Positions 16,927 to 26,035 of a stretch of 64,000 nt of DNA are shown piece after piece. Both the position numbers and the translations under genes were made by a program. Source of the DNA: UBA7803 sp040219135 (GTDB taxonomy: Bacteria > Pseudomonadota > Gammaproteobacteria > Pseudomonadales > Azotimanducaceae); the NCBI GenBank assembly GCA_040219135.1, contig JAVJTA010000017.1:62001-126000 (forward strand), in the 5' to 3' direction. The notes below the pieces were generated by a model, which was not told the origin of the DNA, ran no database searches, and worked only from the letters and a program-made list of their open reading frames with translations. Position 1 is the first letter of the stretch; every line of letters starts with the position of its first letter.

Positions 16927-19900
16927 ATGCTGACACACCAGCGCCGCTGGCTGCGCGGGATGGCAACCGGAATGGCCATGACCGTGGCAGGTCATGGGCT
17001 CTGTGCCGACGCGCTGCTGCCCGATCTGGGCGAGATCCACTCGCGCATCGGGGCCATCGAAACCTCCGGCGCCATCGACGAATCCGCCAGGCAGCGGACG
17101 CTGCAGCTGTATCGGAACGCGGTGGCCAGCCTGGAGGCCTGGGAACGGGACACCGCCGGCGCCCGGGCGTTCGCCCGGGCCCCGGAAGGCGCCCCGAACG
17201 CAACCGCGAGATGGGAGCGCGAATCCGCACGGCTCTCCGCGTTGCCCTCAGCGCCACCTTCTACGCCAGCGGGAGACATCGACGCATCGAGCCGCGAACT
17301 GGCCGCAGAACAGGCACGGCTTTCCGAGCTGCAGGCCGAACTCGAATCCGTCAAGGAAGCGGCAGGCGCCGAAACCGATCTGGATCTCCCGGCAGCGCTG
17401 GCGGAAGTCCAAATGGCCCTGGCACAGCCGCAGAATCGGCTGGATGCCGACTATGGCTCAGCCGAAGTTTCCGAAGCCTTCGACATTGCCGCCGCGGCGA
17501 GACAGCGGGCGCTTCGAGCGAAGGCGGACATGCTGCAGCAGCGCCTGCTGTCGCGTGACGCGCGACTGGCTCAGATGGCGGCGCATCGCCGCTACCTGAC
17601 GCTGGCCATCGATCTGCTCACCAAACGGGTGGATCATCTGCAGTCGCACGTCAACGAGCTTCGCCAGCGGGTAGCCGGCCGCGCAGCGAGGAGCGCGGAG
17701 GCACTGGTGACCCGACTCGACGAGCAGCCGCAATGGGTTCGTGACATGGCTGCCGAAAACGCCGACCTGGCCGCGCAGATTGCCGACGTCACTGAGAAAA
17801 CAGAAGTCCTGACGAAGGCGCGCAACGCCCTCGCCGAGCAGCAGGCGCAGATCGCGCGCTATCACGAGAACCTGACCCAGCAGCTCGCCGTGACGGGCGC
17901 TGAGCAAAGCGCCGAGCTGGGACGAGCCATGGTTCGCCAGCGCAAGCGTCTGAACGAACTCCGCAGCGCGCCCGACTACCAGGAGCTGGAACAGCAGATC
18001 ACCTCGGCGCGGCTGCTGCAGCTGAAGCTGGAAGACCAGCAGCTCAGCGAATCGACGCTGGCGCGGCCGGAGTGGGAAAACAAGGTGGCCATCGACCGCT
18101 CCCTGGAGCTGGCGAGCAACCTGCGCGAGAAGCGTCTGAAGCTGCTGGACGAAGGCGTCGCCGCATACCGCCGCTACATCACCGAGATGACACGGATTCG
18201 CAGCGATGCGAGCGCGCTGGGAACGGCAACCGACAGCTATGAAGGCCTGCTGAATCGACGCCTGTTCTGGATTCCGAGTTCGGCGGGCATAGGCATCGAG
18301 AGCTGGTCTACCCTGAGTGACGAGTTCGGATGGATTGGCGCACAGGCTGGCCAGATCGAACCGGCAGCCGGACTCGATCAGCTCAGGCGGTCGCCCGGCG
18401 TCGCCCTCCTGGTTCTCTGCTCAGCGGGCCTGCTGCTGGCGTTCCGCAGGCGCCTGTGGCAACCGGTCGCCAGACTGAGTTCGGTATCGGACAGTGTGCA
18501 CGGGCCCGCCATGGGAGCGACGTGGAAGGGTATGGGCAGAGCGCTGGCGGCCGCGGCTCCCGCCCCCCTTCTGCTGTACGGTTTCGGTATCGCTCTGGAA
18601 AGCGGCAGCGGGTTCGGCCTTACCGTGGGTACCGGTTTCCAGCAGGCGGCGCTGATCTGGTATCTCCTGGCTGCGTTCGCAAATCTGTGCCGCCCCGACG
18701 GCATCGCGCAACGTCACTTCAAATGGTCGCAGCGGATTCTCGACGCGCTGCGGAGCAACCTTCCGTTCCTGTCGGCCGTGTTGGTCACCACAACGCTGCT
18801 GCTGTGCGTGGCGGAGGCTTCGGCCGACGCGGTGGGTAGCGATGGCTTCGGCCGCCTGATTTTTGCCTTCTCCCTGCTGGCAGTCGCCTTCTCGGCGCAC
18901 AACATCGCTCAAGCCCGACTGGACGCCAATGCGATCGCCGCATCCGAATCCCGGGTCCTGCGCGTTCTCGCGCGAATGCTCGCGGTACTGATTCCGCTGT
19001 CACTCCTGGTCCTTTCTGTGGCCGGCTACCACTTCACCGCGCAGCAGCTGGCGCAGCGGGGATTGATCACCGTGGGCATTGTTGCCATCGGCGTGCTCGC
19101 CTTCTACGTCGCCGTGTGCGCCATTTCCGTGGTTGAGCGAAGGCTGGCGCTGTCGAAATTTCGAACCCGGCTCGACCAGGACAGCGCTCTGTCAGAGGCC
19201 GACTCCGCCAGCCAGGACAGTCCCGCCACGGTAGATCTGCAGGAGATCGATGTGGACGCGGTGGGGCTGCAGACGCGGTCGGTCGTGAAAATGGCAATCG
19301 GCGCCGTCACGGCAATGGTCGTGTGGGGGCTGTGGTCGGACATGCTGCCGGCTTTGAGCGTCATCCAGGATATGACGCTGTGGCACAGCGGTCCGGATCA
19401 CGAAGCCATAACTCTGGCGCACGGGATGCTGGCGGTTCTCATCGCGTTTCTCACCTACTTCGGCTATCGCAACCTACCGGGTGCTCTGGAAGTCTCGGTG
19501 CTGGCGCGACTCGAGCTCGAGCCGGGGTCGAGCTTCGCCATCATGACCATCTCCAAGTACCTGATCGTGTTCACCGGAACGTTCTCGGTCATCAGCCTGC
19601 TGGGTGCTCAGTGGTCGCAGCTGCAGTGGCTGGTCGCCGCGCTCGGTGTGGGCCTGGGTTTCGGCCTGCAGGAGGTGGTCGCAAACTTCGTTTCCGGATT
19701 CCTGATTCTGTTCGAACGGCCGATCCGTGTAGGAGATACGGTGACGATCGGCGGCCATACGGGAACCGTTTCGCGCATCCGGATACGCTCGACCACCATC
19801 ATCGACCACGATCGCAGGGAACACATCATCCCCAATCGGGCCATCATCAACGATCAGCTGACGAACTGGACCCTCAGGGATTCGATTACGCGCCTGGTGT

Positions 19901-20277
19901 TGAAGATCTGCGTTGCCCACGGTTCCGACACGGCCGTCGTCCAGCAGGCGCTGCTCGACGTCGCGCGAAGCAATCCGCGGGTGATTGCAGAACCACCGCC
20001 GAGCGTACTCTTCATGGGCTTCGGTGAAACGGGGCTGGATTTCGAGGTTCGGGCATTCACGAAAACGGTTATGGATCGTGTGCCGTTGACCCACGAGCTG
20101 CACTCTGCGATCGAACGCGAGTTCAAGGCGCGGGGTATCGAGGTTCCGTCACCGCTGCGCGACTTGGAGCGCCTGTCCAGCGTTCAGACCACCCTGGCGC
20201 GCCGGGATCCGATAAAGGCCGGGCCTGCCGGCAGCACGACGGGCAGTATGCCCATCATCAAAGAACGGAATCTCTGA
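16927..20277 (+). CDS. MscK/KefA-type mechanosensitive channel
   Basis: A 1116-residue protein. A signal peptide (~1-27) precedes a long periplasmic region with extensive coiled coil (~90-430, rich in Glu, Gln, Leu, Arg), then about ten membrane helices (~500-900) and a C-terminal MscS domain with GLQEVVANFVSGFLILFERP followed by VGDTVTIGG. MscS pores of this type open under membrane tension to release solutes after osmotic downshock; the large N-terminal part matches MscK/MscM. ATG at 16927 with GGGGGAAG upstream is preferred to a GTG at 16876, which would add residues before the signal peptide. Confidence 0.93.
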   Translation: MLTHQRRWLRGMATGMAMTVAGHGLCADALLPDLGEIHSRIGAIETSGAIDESARQRTLQLYRNAVASLEAWERDTAGARAFARAPEGAPNATARWERESARLSALPSAPPSTPAGDIDASSRELAAEQARLSELQAELESVKEAAGAETDLDLPAALAEVQMALAQPQNRLDADYGSAEVSEAFDIAAAARQRALRAKADMLQQRLLSRDARLAQMAAHRRYLTLAIDLLTKRVDHLQSHVNELRQRVAGRAARSAEALVTRLDEQPQWVRDMAAENADLAAQIADVTEKTEVLTKARNALAEQQAQIARYHENLTQQLAVTGAEQSAELGRAMVRQRKRLNELRSAPDYQELEQQITSARLLQLKLEDQQLSESTLARPEWENKVAIDRSLELASNLREKRLKLLDEGVAAYRRYITEMTRIRSDASALGTATDSYEGLLNRRLFWIPSSAGIGIESWSTLSDEFGWIGAQAGQIEPAAGLDQLRRSPGVALLVLCSAGLLLAFRRRLWQPVARLSSVSDSVHGPAMGATWKGMGRALAAAAPAPLLLYGFGIALESGSGFGLTVGTGFQQAALIWYLLAAFANLCRPDGIAQRHFKWSQRILDALRSNLPFLSAVLVTTTLLLCVAEASADAVGSDGFGRLIFAFSLLAVAFSAHNIAQARLDANAIAASESRVLRVLARMLAVLIPLSLLVLSVAGYHFTAQQLAQRGLITVGIVAIGVLAFYVAVCAISVVERRLALSKFRTRLDQDSALSEADSASQDSPATVDLQEIDVDAVGLQTRSVVKMAIGAVTAMVVWGLWSDMLPALSVIQDMTLWHSGPDHEAITLAHGMLAVLIAFLTYFGYRNLPGALEVSVLARLELEPGSSFAIMTISKYLIVFTGTFSVISLLGAQWSQLQWLVAALGVGLGFGLQEVVANFVSGFLILFERPIRVGDTVTIGGHTGTVSRIRIRSTTIIDHDRREHIIPNRAIINDQLTNWTLRDSITRLVLKICVAHGSDTAVVQQALLDVARSNPRVIAEPPPSVLFMGFGETGLDFEVRAFTKTVMDRVPLTHELHSAIEREFKARGIEVPSPLRDLERLSSVQTTLARRDPIKAGPAGSTTGSMPIIKERNL

Positions 20278-20286
20278 CGTTCCGGT

Positions 20287-21180
20287 TTAGGACGCTGCCT
20301 GGCCCAGCAGCGTAGCACCGGCTTCGCGAATGGAGGCCAGCGCCTCCGCGCGCATGCGCGCAACCCGCTCCGGAGCCAGGCCCCATTCGCCCATGAATCG
20401 CTGCGCGGCGGCTGCCACGTAGACCTGCCACAATGCCAGTCGTTGCAGGTCGATTTCCCGGTTCCCGGCGTACGCCTGGGTGAACCGCTCCATGCCGACC
20501 TTGCCGAACCTGTAGCGCAGTTCCACGCGGCAACAGGCCACATCGGACAGCGGATCACCCAGGGCGGCGTCTTCCCAATCGAGGACCGCAGTGACGGCGC
20601 CGTCCTGCCAGAGCAGATTCTCCGGCCAGAAGTCGCCGTGAAGCAGCGTCGGTGATTCCGCAGACGCGGTGTCGCCCAGCGCGCGAAGGTGCTCGCGCAG
20701 GTCGTTCCACTCGGGGTCCTGCGGCAGGAAGTCGAACACCTCGGGCAGCGGGTCGTTGCGCGCCGGCAGGGTTGGCAGATCGTCCGTCGGCAACTCGTGG
20801 ATCTTCCTGAGCAGATCGGCCATCGCGTCGAGGTAGTGGTTCTCCTGCGCGGCGGGTACCTGGCTGCTGCCCTCGACGAACGCCATGACCAGAAACGGAT
20901 CCGCAAGAAGAAGGCCGCTCGCGTCGACGAGCAGCGGCTCCGGGACGGGCACGCCTCGCCGATACAGCGCCCTCAGCAGCCGGAATTCCAGCTCGGCCGA
21001 GTGTCCGCAGTGCGACGCGCCATGGGCGCGCAGGATCACGCGGGTGGCGGTGCCATCGGCCAGAACCAGGTCGAGCCGATGCACATCGGCCGATACACCA
21101 CCGGTGAGGCGTTCCATGGACTCGAGCTCCGCGCCGGGGAACAGGCGGGTGACGATGCCGGCGTAGGGACCTTGGGTCAT
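20287..21180 (-). CDS. APH-family phosphotransferase (choline/aminoglycoside kinase fold)
   Basis: A 297-residue kinase-fold protein. LLHGDFWPENLLW contains the catalytic loop (His181, Asp183, Asn188) and AVLDWEDAALGDP the metal-binding Asp of the DFG-equivalent. The N-lobe begins ERLTGGVSADVHRLDL, a Gly-containing nucleotide loop. The family phosphorylates small molecules such as sugars, choline, macrolides or fructosamine-like groups; related proteins sit with acyl-CoA dehydrogenases. Nothing here fixes the substrate. It converges on the MscK-like gene with a 9-bp gap, and the cytochrome c gene ends 7 bp from its start on opposite ends of the same strand order. Confidence 0.85.
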   Translation of the reverse strand: MTQGPYAGIVTRLFPGAELESMERLTGGVSADVHRLDLVLADGTATRVILRAHGASHCGHSAELEFRLLRALYRRGVPVPEPLLVDASGLLLADPFLVMAFVEGSSQVPAAQENHYLDAMADLLRKIHELPTDDLPTLPARNDPLPEVFDFLPQDPEWNDLREHLRALGDTASAESPTLLHGDFWPENLLWQDGAVTAVLDWEDAALGDPLSDVACCRVELRYRFGKVGMERFTQAYAGNREIDLQRLALWQVYVAAAAQRFMGEWGLAPERVARMRAEALASIREAGATLLGQAAS

Positions 21181-21187
21181 GGTGCAG

Positions 21188-21598
21188 TCAGCCGGATGGT
21201 TTCTCCGGAAATGTCTTCAGCATCATGTATTCGACGGCATGGTTGACCGACAGGTCAGACAGTCCGGCTGCGCCGCCTTTTGCCGGCATTTCCAGATAGC
21301 CCGCCTTGGCGTGCTCGGTCAGCACGGCGACCCAGAGTCTGGAACGGTTTTCCCAGTCGGCGCGATTGCCGGTTACGGGTGCGTTGCCCGCGCCGGTCTC
21401 GTGGCAGGACGCGCAGAACGCCTGGTAGGTCGCGTAGCCGGACACCGCGGGGCTTTGCGTATCGCCCTGCGGCGCTTCCAGGGTCTGGCGCACCGCCGGC
21501 GGTGATTCGGTGCCATCGCCGCAGGCCGACAGGAGGACGGAGAACTGGACGAGCAGGACGACGCGCGGTATCAATTCATTCCACCCAACGTTTGTCAC
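21188..21598 (-). CDS. Lipoprotein cytochrome c (c5-like, class I)
   Basis: A ~136-residue small c-type cytochrome. With the GTG start at 21598, a signal sequence leads to the lipobox LLSAC (Cys26), heme attaches at CASCH (Cys62, Cys65, His66), and YLEMPAKGG supplies the sixth ligand Met104 in the MPxKGG context of cytochrome c5-like proteins. Role: periplasmic single-electron carrier anchored by lipid. The start is uncertain; ATG at 21631 is in frame and overlaps the 11-bp tandem repeat. The gene lies just upstream of the APH-type kinase on the same strand. Confidence 0.83.
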   Translation of the reverse strand: MTNVGWNELIPRVVLLVQFSVLLSACGDGTESPPAVRQTLEAPQGDTQSPAVSGYATYQAFCASCHETGAGNAPVTGNRADWENRSRLWVAVLTEHAKAGYLEMPAKGGAAGLSDLSVNHAVEYMMLKTFPEKPSG

Positions 21599-21600
21599 TC

Positions 21601-21633
21601 GTATGCCAGGCGTATGCCATGCGTATGCCATGT
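21601..21633. repeat. Three tandem copies of an 11-bp repeat
   Basis: GTATGCCAGGC, GTATGCCATGC and GTATGCCATGT follow each other without a gap at 21601-21611, 21612-21622 and 21623-21633. The array lies in the divergent region between the cytochrome c gene and the HAD phosphatase gene. The period is one helical turn, so the copies could present the same face to a DNA-binding protein, or the array may be simple slippage. Confidence 0.7.
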
Positions 21634-21709
21634 CTGCCGGCCGTATCGCAGGCACGATACACCAATCGAAAGGTGATCTCAGCCTGGACCAACCGCGACG
21701 CATAGAGAC

Positions 21710-22489
21710 ATGCCGAATCTGCTGATCGATCTGGATGGGGTTCTCTACGAGGGCGATCGCGCCGTTGCCGGCGCCGCGGGTGCGATCCGCTGGATCGAGG
21801 GGGCGCAGATTCCGCACCTGTTCGTCACCAATACCACCTCCAAACCGCGACAAGCCATCGTCGACAAGCTCGCCGGATTCGGTATCGACGTCGACACAGA
21901 GCAGATCCTGACGCCTGCGGTTGCGGCTGTCCGCTATCTGTCAGACCGAGGACATCACACCGTCGCGCTGTTCGTGGCCGAAGCCACGCGGGCCGAGTTC
22001 CAGCATTTCCGGTGCCTGGGGCCGGAGGAGACCAGCGGCGCCGAGGCTGTGGTGGTGGGTGATATGGGGGAAGCCTGGGATTTCGCCACGTTGAATCGTG
22101 CGTTCCGGTTGCTGATGGCCGATCCGGCACCCGAGCTCATCGCTCTGGGCATGACCCGCTACTGGAAGGCGCCGGACGGATTGCGCCTGGATACCGCACC
22201 ATTCGTCGTAGCCCTGGCTCACGCCAGCGGTGTCGAGCCCGTGGTCGTTGGCAAGCCGGCGGCCGCTTTCTTCGAAGCCGCGCTCGATCTTCTGGAAGCG
22301 CGCGCAGAGGATACCTTCATGATCGGTGACGACATTCGCAGCGATGTCGACGGCGCTCAGTCACTGGGTATCCGTGGCCTGCTGGTGCGCACCGGGAAGT
22401 TTCGCCGGGCGGATCTGGAGGGGGACATCGAACCGACCGCGGTGCTCGACAGCATTGACGACCTGCAGGAATGGTGGCAGCGGCACTAG
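21710..22489 (+). CDS. HAD superfamily (IIA, NagD/LHPP-like) phosphatase
   Basis: A 259-residue hydrolase. Motif I is LLIDLDGVLYEG with nucleophile Asp7 and acid Asp9; motif II is LFVTNTTSKPR; motif III/IV is VVVGKPAAAFF and DTFMIGDDIRSDVDGA. The cap position (IIA) and the TNTTSKP phrase are closest to LHPP/NagD-type phosphatases acting on small phosphoesters or phosphohistidine/lysine. The true substrate cannot be read. Its stop shares the palindromic CTAG at 22486-22489 with the convergent MBL gene. Confidence 0.88.
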   Translation: MPNLLIDLDGVLYEGDRAVAGAAGAIRWIEGAQIPHLFVTNTTSKPRQAIVDKLAGFGIDVDTEQILTPAVAAVRYLSDRGHHTVALFVAEATRAEFQHFRCLGPEETSGAEAVVVGDMGEAWDFATLNRAFRLLMADPAPELIALGMTRYWKAPDGLRLDTAPFVVALAHASGVEPVVVGKPAAAFFEAALDLLEARAEDTFMIGDDIRSDVDGAQSLGIRGLLVRTGKFRRADLEGDIEPTAVLDSIDDLQEWWQRH

Positions 22490-23550
22490 CGACGCTCTGC
22501 GCGGATCACCTCGGTCTCCCCGGCGCTGGCCTCGATCTCGCGATAGACGGCGTTCAGGTCGTGCACGTAGCGCTTTGAGAAATGGAACGGCAGCAGGCGC
22601 GCGACCCGGGCCGCCCGGGCAATCGTGCCGCAGGCATCGGTGGTCAGATGCCGGGTCTCCAGCGCTTTGCCGCGATCGGCCCGTCGGAAGGTGGATTCGC
22701 AGATCAGCAGATCCGCCTCGGCAGCGAAGCCGATGAGGCATTCGCGATTGCCGGGCGTGTCAGCGAAATCGGTGGCATAGACAACGCGTGTAGCCGGCAG
22801 GGCTTCCAGCAGCCTCTGGCGCAGGGTGCCCACCGGCTGATCCGTCCCGTCGGGCATCGTGATCATGGCCGCGTCGCTGCCGCTGGCTGCCAGGAGCTTG
22901 AGGTCGCCGAGCCAGGGCCCGGGCGGGTAACCCGACTTCTGCAGTCGATCCTCACGAACCTTCAGCCGTCCGGGCACCGAAACGGCAAACGCCAGCACCG
23001 GAATGCCGTGATCCAGCCGGATGCAGCTCACGCCCAGCCGGCCCCCGTCCAGCAGCGTGCGGTTGGTTGTTGGTTCTGGCGCGAGACCCGCGCTGGCGCG
23101 CCCGGGCTGGATACGCTGCCAGGCAATGTCGCAGTCACCGACCTCCGCCACCAGAAACGCCGGGCCATCGTTCTCGATGCGGTCCCAGTGAATGCCGCCG
23201 ACGAAACCGGCGATATGCCCGCCAATCCCGGGCGGCCCGAAGATCCGACACGCTCCCGAACCCCCGTCGATGCGTGCGCGCAGCAGAGACAGGAATCCAC
23301 AGATGTGATCGAAGTGCGCGTGCGTGAGAAACACGTCGGTGACCGCGTGCAGTTCGCGGCGGGACAGGCCGATGGCCTCGCCGAGGTCGAGCAGCAGCCG
23401 CCGTCGCAAGCCGCGCACGCGAATCTCCGCCAGCGGGTCTCCAAGCACGCCGTTGACCAGCCGTACCGAGACCGTGCCGGTCGTCGCCACGAGCGGCGTG
23501 CCTGTGCTGGAGTGCAGCACCGGCGGCGGATCGGGTACACGTCGCTTCAT
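22486..23550 (-). CDS. MBL-fold hydrolase (RNase Z-like)
   Basis: A 354-residue metallo-beta-lactamase-fold protein. VFLTHAHFDHICG is the HxHxDH metal motif, with further ligands expected in VYATDFADT (Asp) and TRHLTTDACG (His). The long form with an insertion between the metal motifs and the ICESTFRRAD/HLT segments resembles RNase Z-type proteins. It could process tRNA 3' ends or hydrolyse an ester; an RNase Z exosite is not obvious. The ATG at 23550 starts the recognisable N-terminus. Stop codons of this gene and the HAD gene overlap in a shared CTAG. Confidence 0.83.
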   Translation of the reverse strand: MKRRVPDPPPVLHSSTGTPLVATTGTVSVRLVNGVLGDPLAEIRVRGLRRRLLLDLGEAIGLSRRELHAVTDVFLTHAHFDHICGFLSLLRARIDGGSGACRIFGPPGIGGHIAGFVGGIHWDRIENDGPAFLVAEVGDCDIAWQRIQPGRASAGLAPEPTTNRTLLDGGRLGVSCIRLDHGIPVLAFAVSVPGRLKVREDRLQKSGYPPGPWLGDLKLLAASGSDAAMITMPDGTDQPVGTLRQRLLEALPATRVVYATDFADTPGNRECLIGFAAEADLLICESTFRRADRGKALETRHLTTDACGTIARAARVARLLPFHFSKRYVHDLNAVYREIEASAGETEVIRAERR

Positions 23551-23666
23551 GATCGAATGATGCGGTTTCGATCCGGGGCCTACAATCAACGGTTCGACGG
23601 ATTTTGCGCGCGTCGACCAAGGGGCTACCATCGCACAATCGTCCATGTCCCGGGGGAGATGCCAGG

Positions 23667-24467
23667 ATGCCGTTCGAGTCTCTGCTGTACGAAGTCCGCG
23701 ATCACGCGGCTCTGATCACCTTCAACCGTCCGGACAAGCTCAACACGTGGAACAACACCGTGGCCGCGGAGTTGAGCCGGGCACTGCAGGACGCGGACGC
23801 GGACGATGCGGTGCGCGCGGTCGTTCTGACCGGCGCCGGTCGCGCCTTCTGCGCCGGTGCCGATCTGGAGCGCGGAGCGGAAACCTTCGCGGGCCGCGAG
23901 GGTGATCGCGGGCGCAGCGAACGCAACGTGCATCCCTACGAGATCGACAAGCCCGTCATCGCCGCCATCAACGGGCCGGCGGTGGGGGTCGGCATGACCT
24001 ATCCCATGCTGTGTGACATCCGCCTGGCGGCGGAGAAGGCCAAGATGGGATTCGTGTTCACCCGTCGGGGGATGATGCCGGAACTTGCCGCACATCTGAT
24101 CGTGCAGCGTGTGGCCGGATTCTCCAATGCGGCGGACGTGCTCCTCTCGGGTCGCATCTTCCTGGCTGAAGAAGCCCTGTCGATGGGCCTGGTGTCGAGG
24201 GTTCTGCCGAGAGACGAACTCGTCGACGTCGCGCTCGAGATGGCGAACGACTTCGCCAGTACGGCGCCGGCCTCGGTCGCCATCACCAAGCGCCTGCTCT
24301 GGAAGGGACTCGACTCGACGCCCGCGGACATGATGCGGGCCGAGGGCAAGCCGTTCGCCTGGCTCGGCAACCAACCCGACGCCCGGGAAGGCATCGTGTC
24401 GTTTCTGGAGAAACGGGATCCGCAGTGGACCCTGTCGGCAAAGGACATCCCGGAGGGGCTGGCCTGA
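23667..24467 (+). CDS. Enoyl-CoA hydratase/isomerase family protein
   Basis: A 266-residue crotonase. FNRPDKLNTWNN, LTGAGRAFCAGADLE (first oxyanion-hole strand) and AINGPAVGVGMTYPML (second) are the family blocks, and MGFVFTRRGMMPE covers the segment that usually carries a catalytic Glu. Hydrates or isomerises an acyl-CoA; chain type unknown. GGGGGAG lies just before the ATG at 23667. It leads a same-strand group with a hypothetical gene (24 bp gap) and an NHL-repeat gene. Confidence 0.92.
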   Translation: MPFESLLYEVRDHAALITFNRPDKLNTWNNTVAAELSRALQDADADDAVRAVVLTGAGRAFCAGADLERGAETFAGREGDRGRSERNVHPYEIDKPVIAAINGPAVGVGMTYPMLCDIRLAAEKAKMGFVFTRRGMMPELAAHLIVQRVAGFSNAADVLLSGRIFLAEEALSMGLVSRVLPRDELVDVALEMANDFASTAPASVAITKRLLWKGLDSTPADMMRAEGKPFAWLGNQPDAREGIVSFLEKRDPQWTLSAKDIPEGLA

Positions 24468-24491
24468 CGGCGGCCAGAACGAAGGAGGACA

Positions 24492-24959
24492 ATGATAATG
24501 GGCGAAGTGAAGATCCCGCGATTCGGCGAGGTGCTGCAGGAACATCTGAGCGGCGTGCCCGCGGAAGCCTACCCCTATCTGCTCTCGCAGCTGGAAAGAA
24601 CCGCAGCGGCAAGATACCGCGGCTGGGCGGACGCAGTGCCGGAGCATCGGCAAGGTCTGCTGGCCTGTGCCGCCCGGGAGGACGAGATCGCCGACCGGGT
24701 CGAGGCGATGTTTCCGCCGACTGACGCGCATCGGCAGCTCGTAGACGGCCTGCTGCCCGCCGCTCGAGACGCCTACTACGCGGTGTTCGACGGCTACTCG
24801 CCCATCGAGCAGATGACGATTCAGGCGGACGCGGAGAAGCAGGGGGCGGGGGCCTGGCAGAATCTGAAGCAGGCCTACCCCGCCAAGGCCGACGAGATGG
24901 ACCGGCTGTCGGCCATCGAGCTCGAGAGCGCGGCCTATCTGGACGACGTGCTGGCCTGA
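24492..24959 (+). CDS. Conserved-looking helical protein of unknown function
   Basis: A 155-residue protein with no signal peptide or membrane segment. Sequence is strongly helical and charged (LSQLERTAAARYRGWAD, CAAREDEIADRVEAM), and ends in an acidic ELESAAYLDDVLA. AAGGAGG lies just before the ATG at 24492; an ATG two codons later is also possible. I recognise no family, though helical bundles of this size include small ferritin-like and regulatory proteins. It sits between the enoyl-CoA hydratase and the NHL-repeat protein, 24 and 26 bp away, so all three are probably one transcript. Confidence 0.7.
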   Translation: MIMGEVKIPRFGEVLQEHLSGVPAEAYPYLLSQLERTAAARYRGWADAVPEHRQGLLACAAREDEIADRVEAMFPPTDAHRQLVDGLLPAARDAYYAVFDGYSPIEQMTIQADAEKQGAGAWQNLKQAYPAKADEMDRLSAIELESAAYLDDVLA

Positions 24960-24985
24960 AGCACCGGAGCAGGGGAGGGCGTTCC

Positions 24986-26014
24986 ATGTGTGAGTCCCAC
25001 GACGTGACCGACGACACCGGCAACGATGACGGCCGCAACGGTTACCGGCTGGTGTCGGACTGGCCCCACTACCCGCCGGACATGCACTTCGAGATGGGCT
25101 CCGGCGTGGCCGTGGACGAGGCCGGCACCATCTATCTGTTCACCCGTGACATCGAGCACTGGGCCGCGCACCCGCTCGCCATGAAGGACAAGATGGGCAA
25201 GAGCAGCATCTCCATGTTCGACCGCGGCGGGCGCTACCTGGGCAAGTGGGGGCCGTCGGACGAACGCGGCTTTGCCCTCGGCGCGCACACCCTGTACATC
25301 GAAAAGGACGGCATGTTCTGGACCACCGATCGGGACGGCCATCTGGTCAAGAAGTACCATCCCGACGGCACCCTGCTGCTGACCCTGGGAGAATTCGGCC
25401 AGTGGGGCGACGGGCCCGATCGCTTCAACGGGCCGACGGCGGTGGTTGTGCAGGACAACGGCAACATCGTGGTCGCCGACGGCTACTGGAACTCGCGCCT
25501 GGTCTGGTTCACGGCGGAGGGGGAGTTCATCCGGTCGGTGGGTACCTGGGGCCGCGGGCCGGGTGAGTTCAACACCCCCCATGCCCTGGCCCAGGACGCC
25601 GAAGGGCGGCTGCTGGTGGCCGATCTCTGCGGCGGCAACTTCCACGCCTACATGACGGTGCCGGGGCAGATCGCCGAGCATCGAAACAAGACGGTGGAAG
25701 GGTGCAGGAGCCGGATCCAGATTCTCGACCCCGACGGCAACTACATGGATGAGTGGACCCACATCATGCCGCTGAGCCTCGCCGTGTACGGCGAGCACGT
25801 CTACGCCAGCGACAGGATGAGCAATCTGGCCATTCTGGAAGCGCGCAGCGGCAAGGTGGTGGATCGGGTGGAGAACATCGCCATCTACATCCATCAGCTC
25901 GCCATGGATGCGCACGGCGACCTCTACACCGCTTCCGTGTACCCCGAGCACGCCGGCGAGAAGCGCGGCCCCGATGGCCCCTCGCACCGGCGCTGGACGC
26001 GCGAGGCCGCCTGA
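24986..26014 (+). CDS. NHL-repeat six-bladed beta-propeller protein
   Basis: A 342-residue protein made of repeating blade motifs: SGVAVDEAGTIYLFTRD, HTLYIEKDGMFWTTDRDG, TAVVVQDNGNIVVADGYWN, HALAQDAEGRLLVADLCG and LAVYGEHVYASDRM. This resembles the propeller of peptidylglycine alpha-hydroxyglycine lyase and NHL proteins. No signal peptide is seen from the chosen ATG. Role may be binding or lyase-type catalysis; unassigned. It is the third gene of the enoyl-CoA hydratase group and converges on the amidohydrolase. Confidence 0.8.
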   Translation: MCESHDVTDDTGNDDGRNGYRLVSDWPHYPPDMHFEMGSGVAVDEAGTIYLFTRDIEHWAAHPLAMKDKMGKSSISMFDRGGRYLGKWGPSDERGFALGAHTLYIEKDGMFWTTDRDGHLVKKYHPDGTLLLTLGEFGQWGDGPDRFNGPTAVVVQDNGNIVVADGYWNSRLVWFTAEGEFIRSVGTWGRGPGEFNTPHALAQDAEGRLLVADLCGGNFHAYMTVPGQIAEHRNKTVEGCRSRIQILDPDGNYMDEWTHIMPLSLAVYGEHVYASDRMSNLAILEARSGKVVDRVENIAIYIHQLAMDAHGDLYTASVYPEHAGEKRGPDGPSHRRWTREAA

Positions 26015-26035
26015 GCGCGGCCGCGGGGGATCGGG

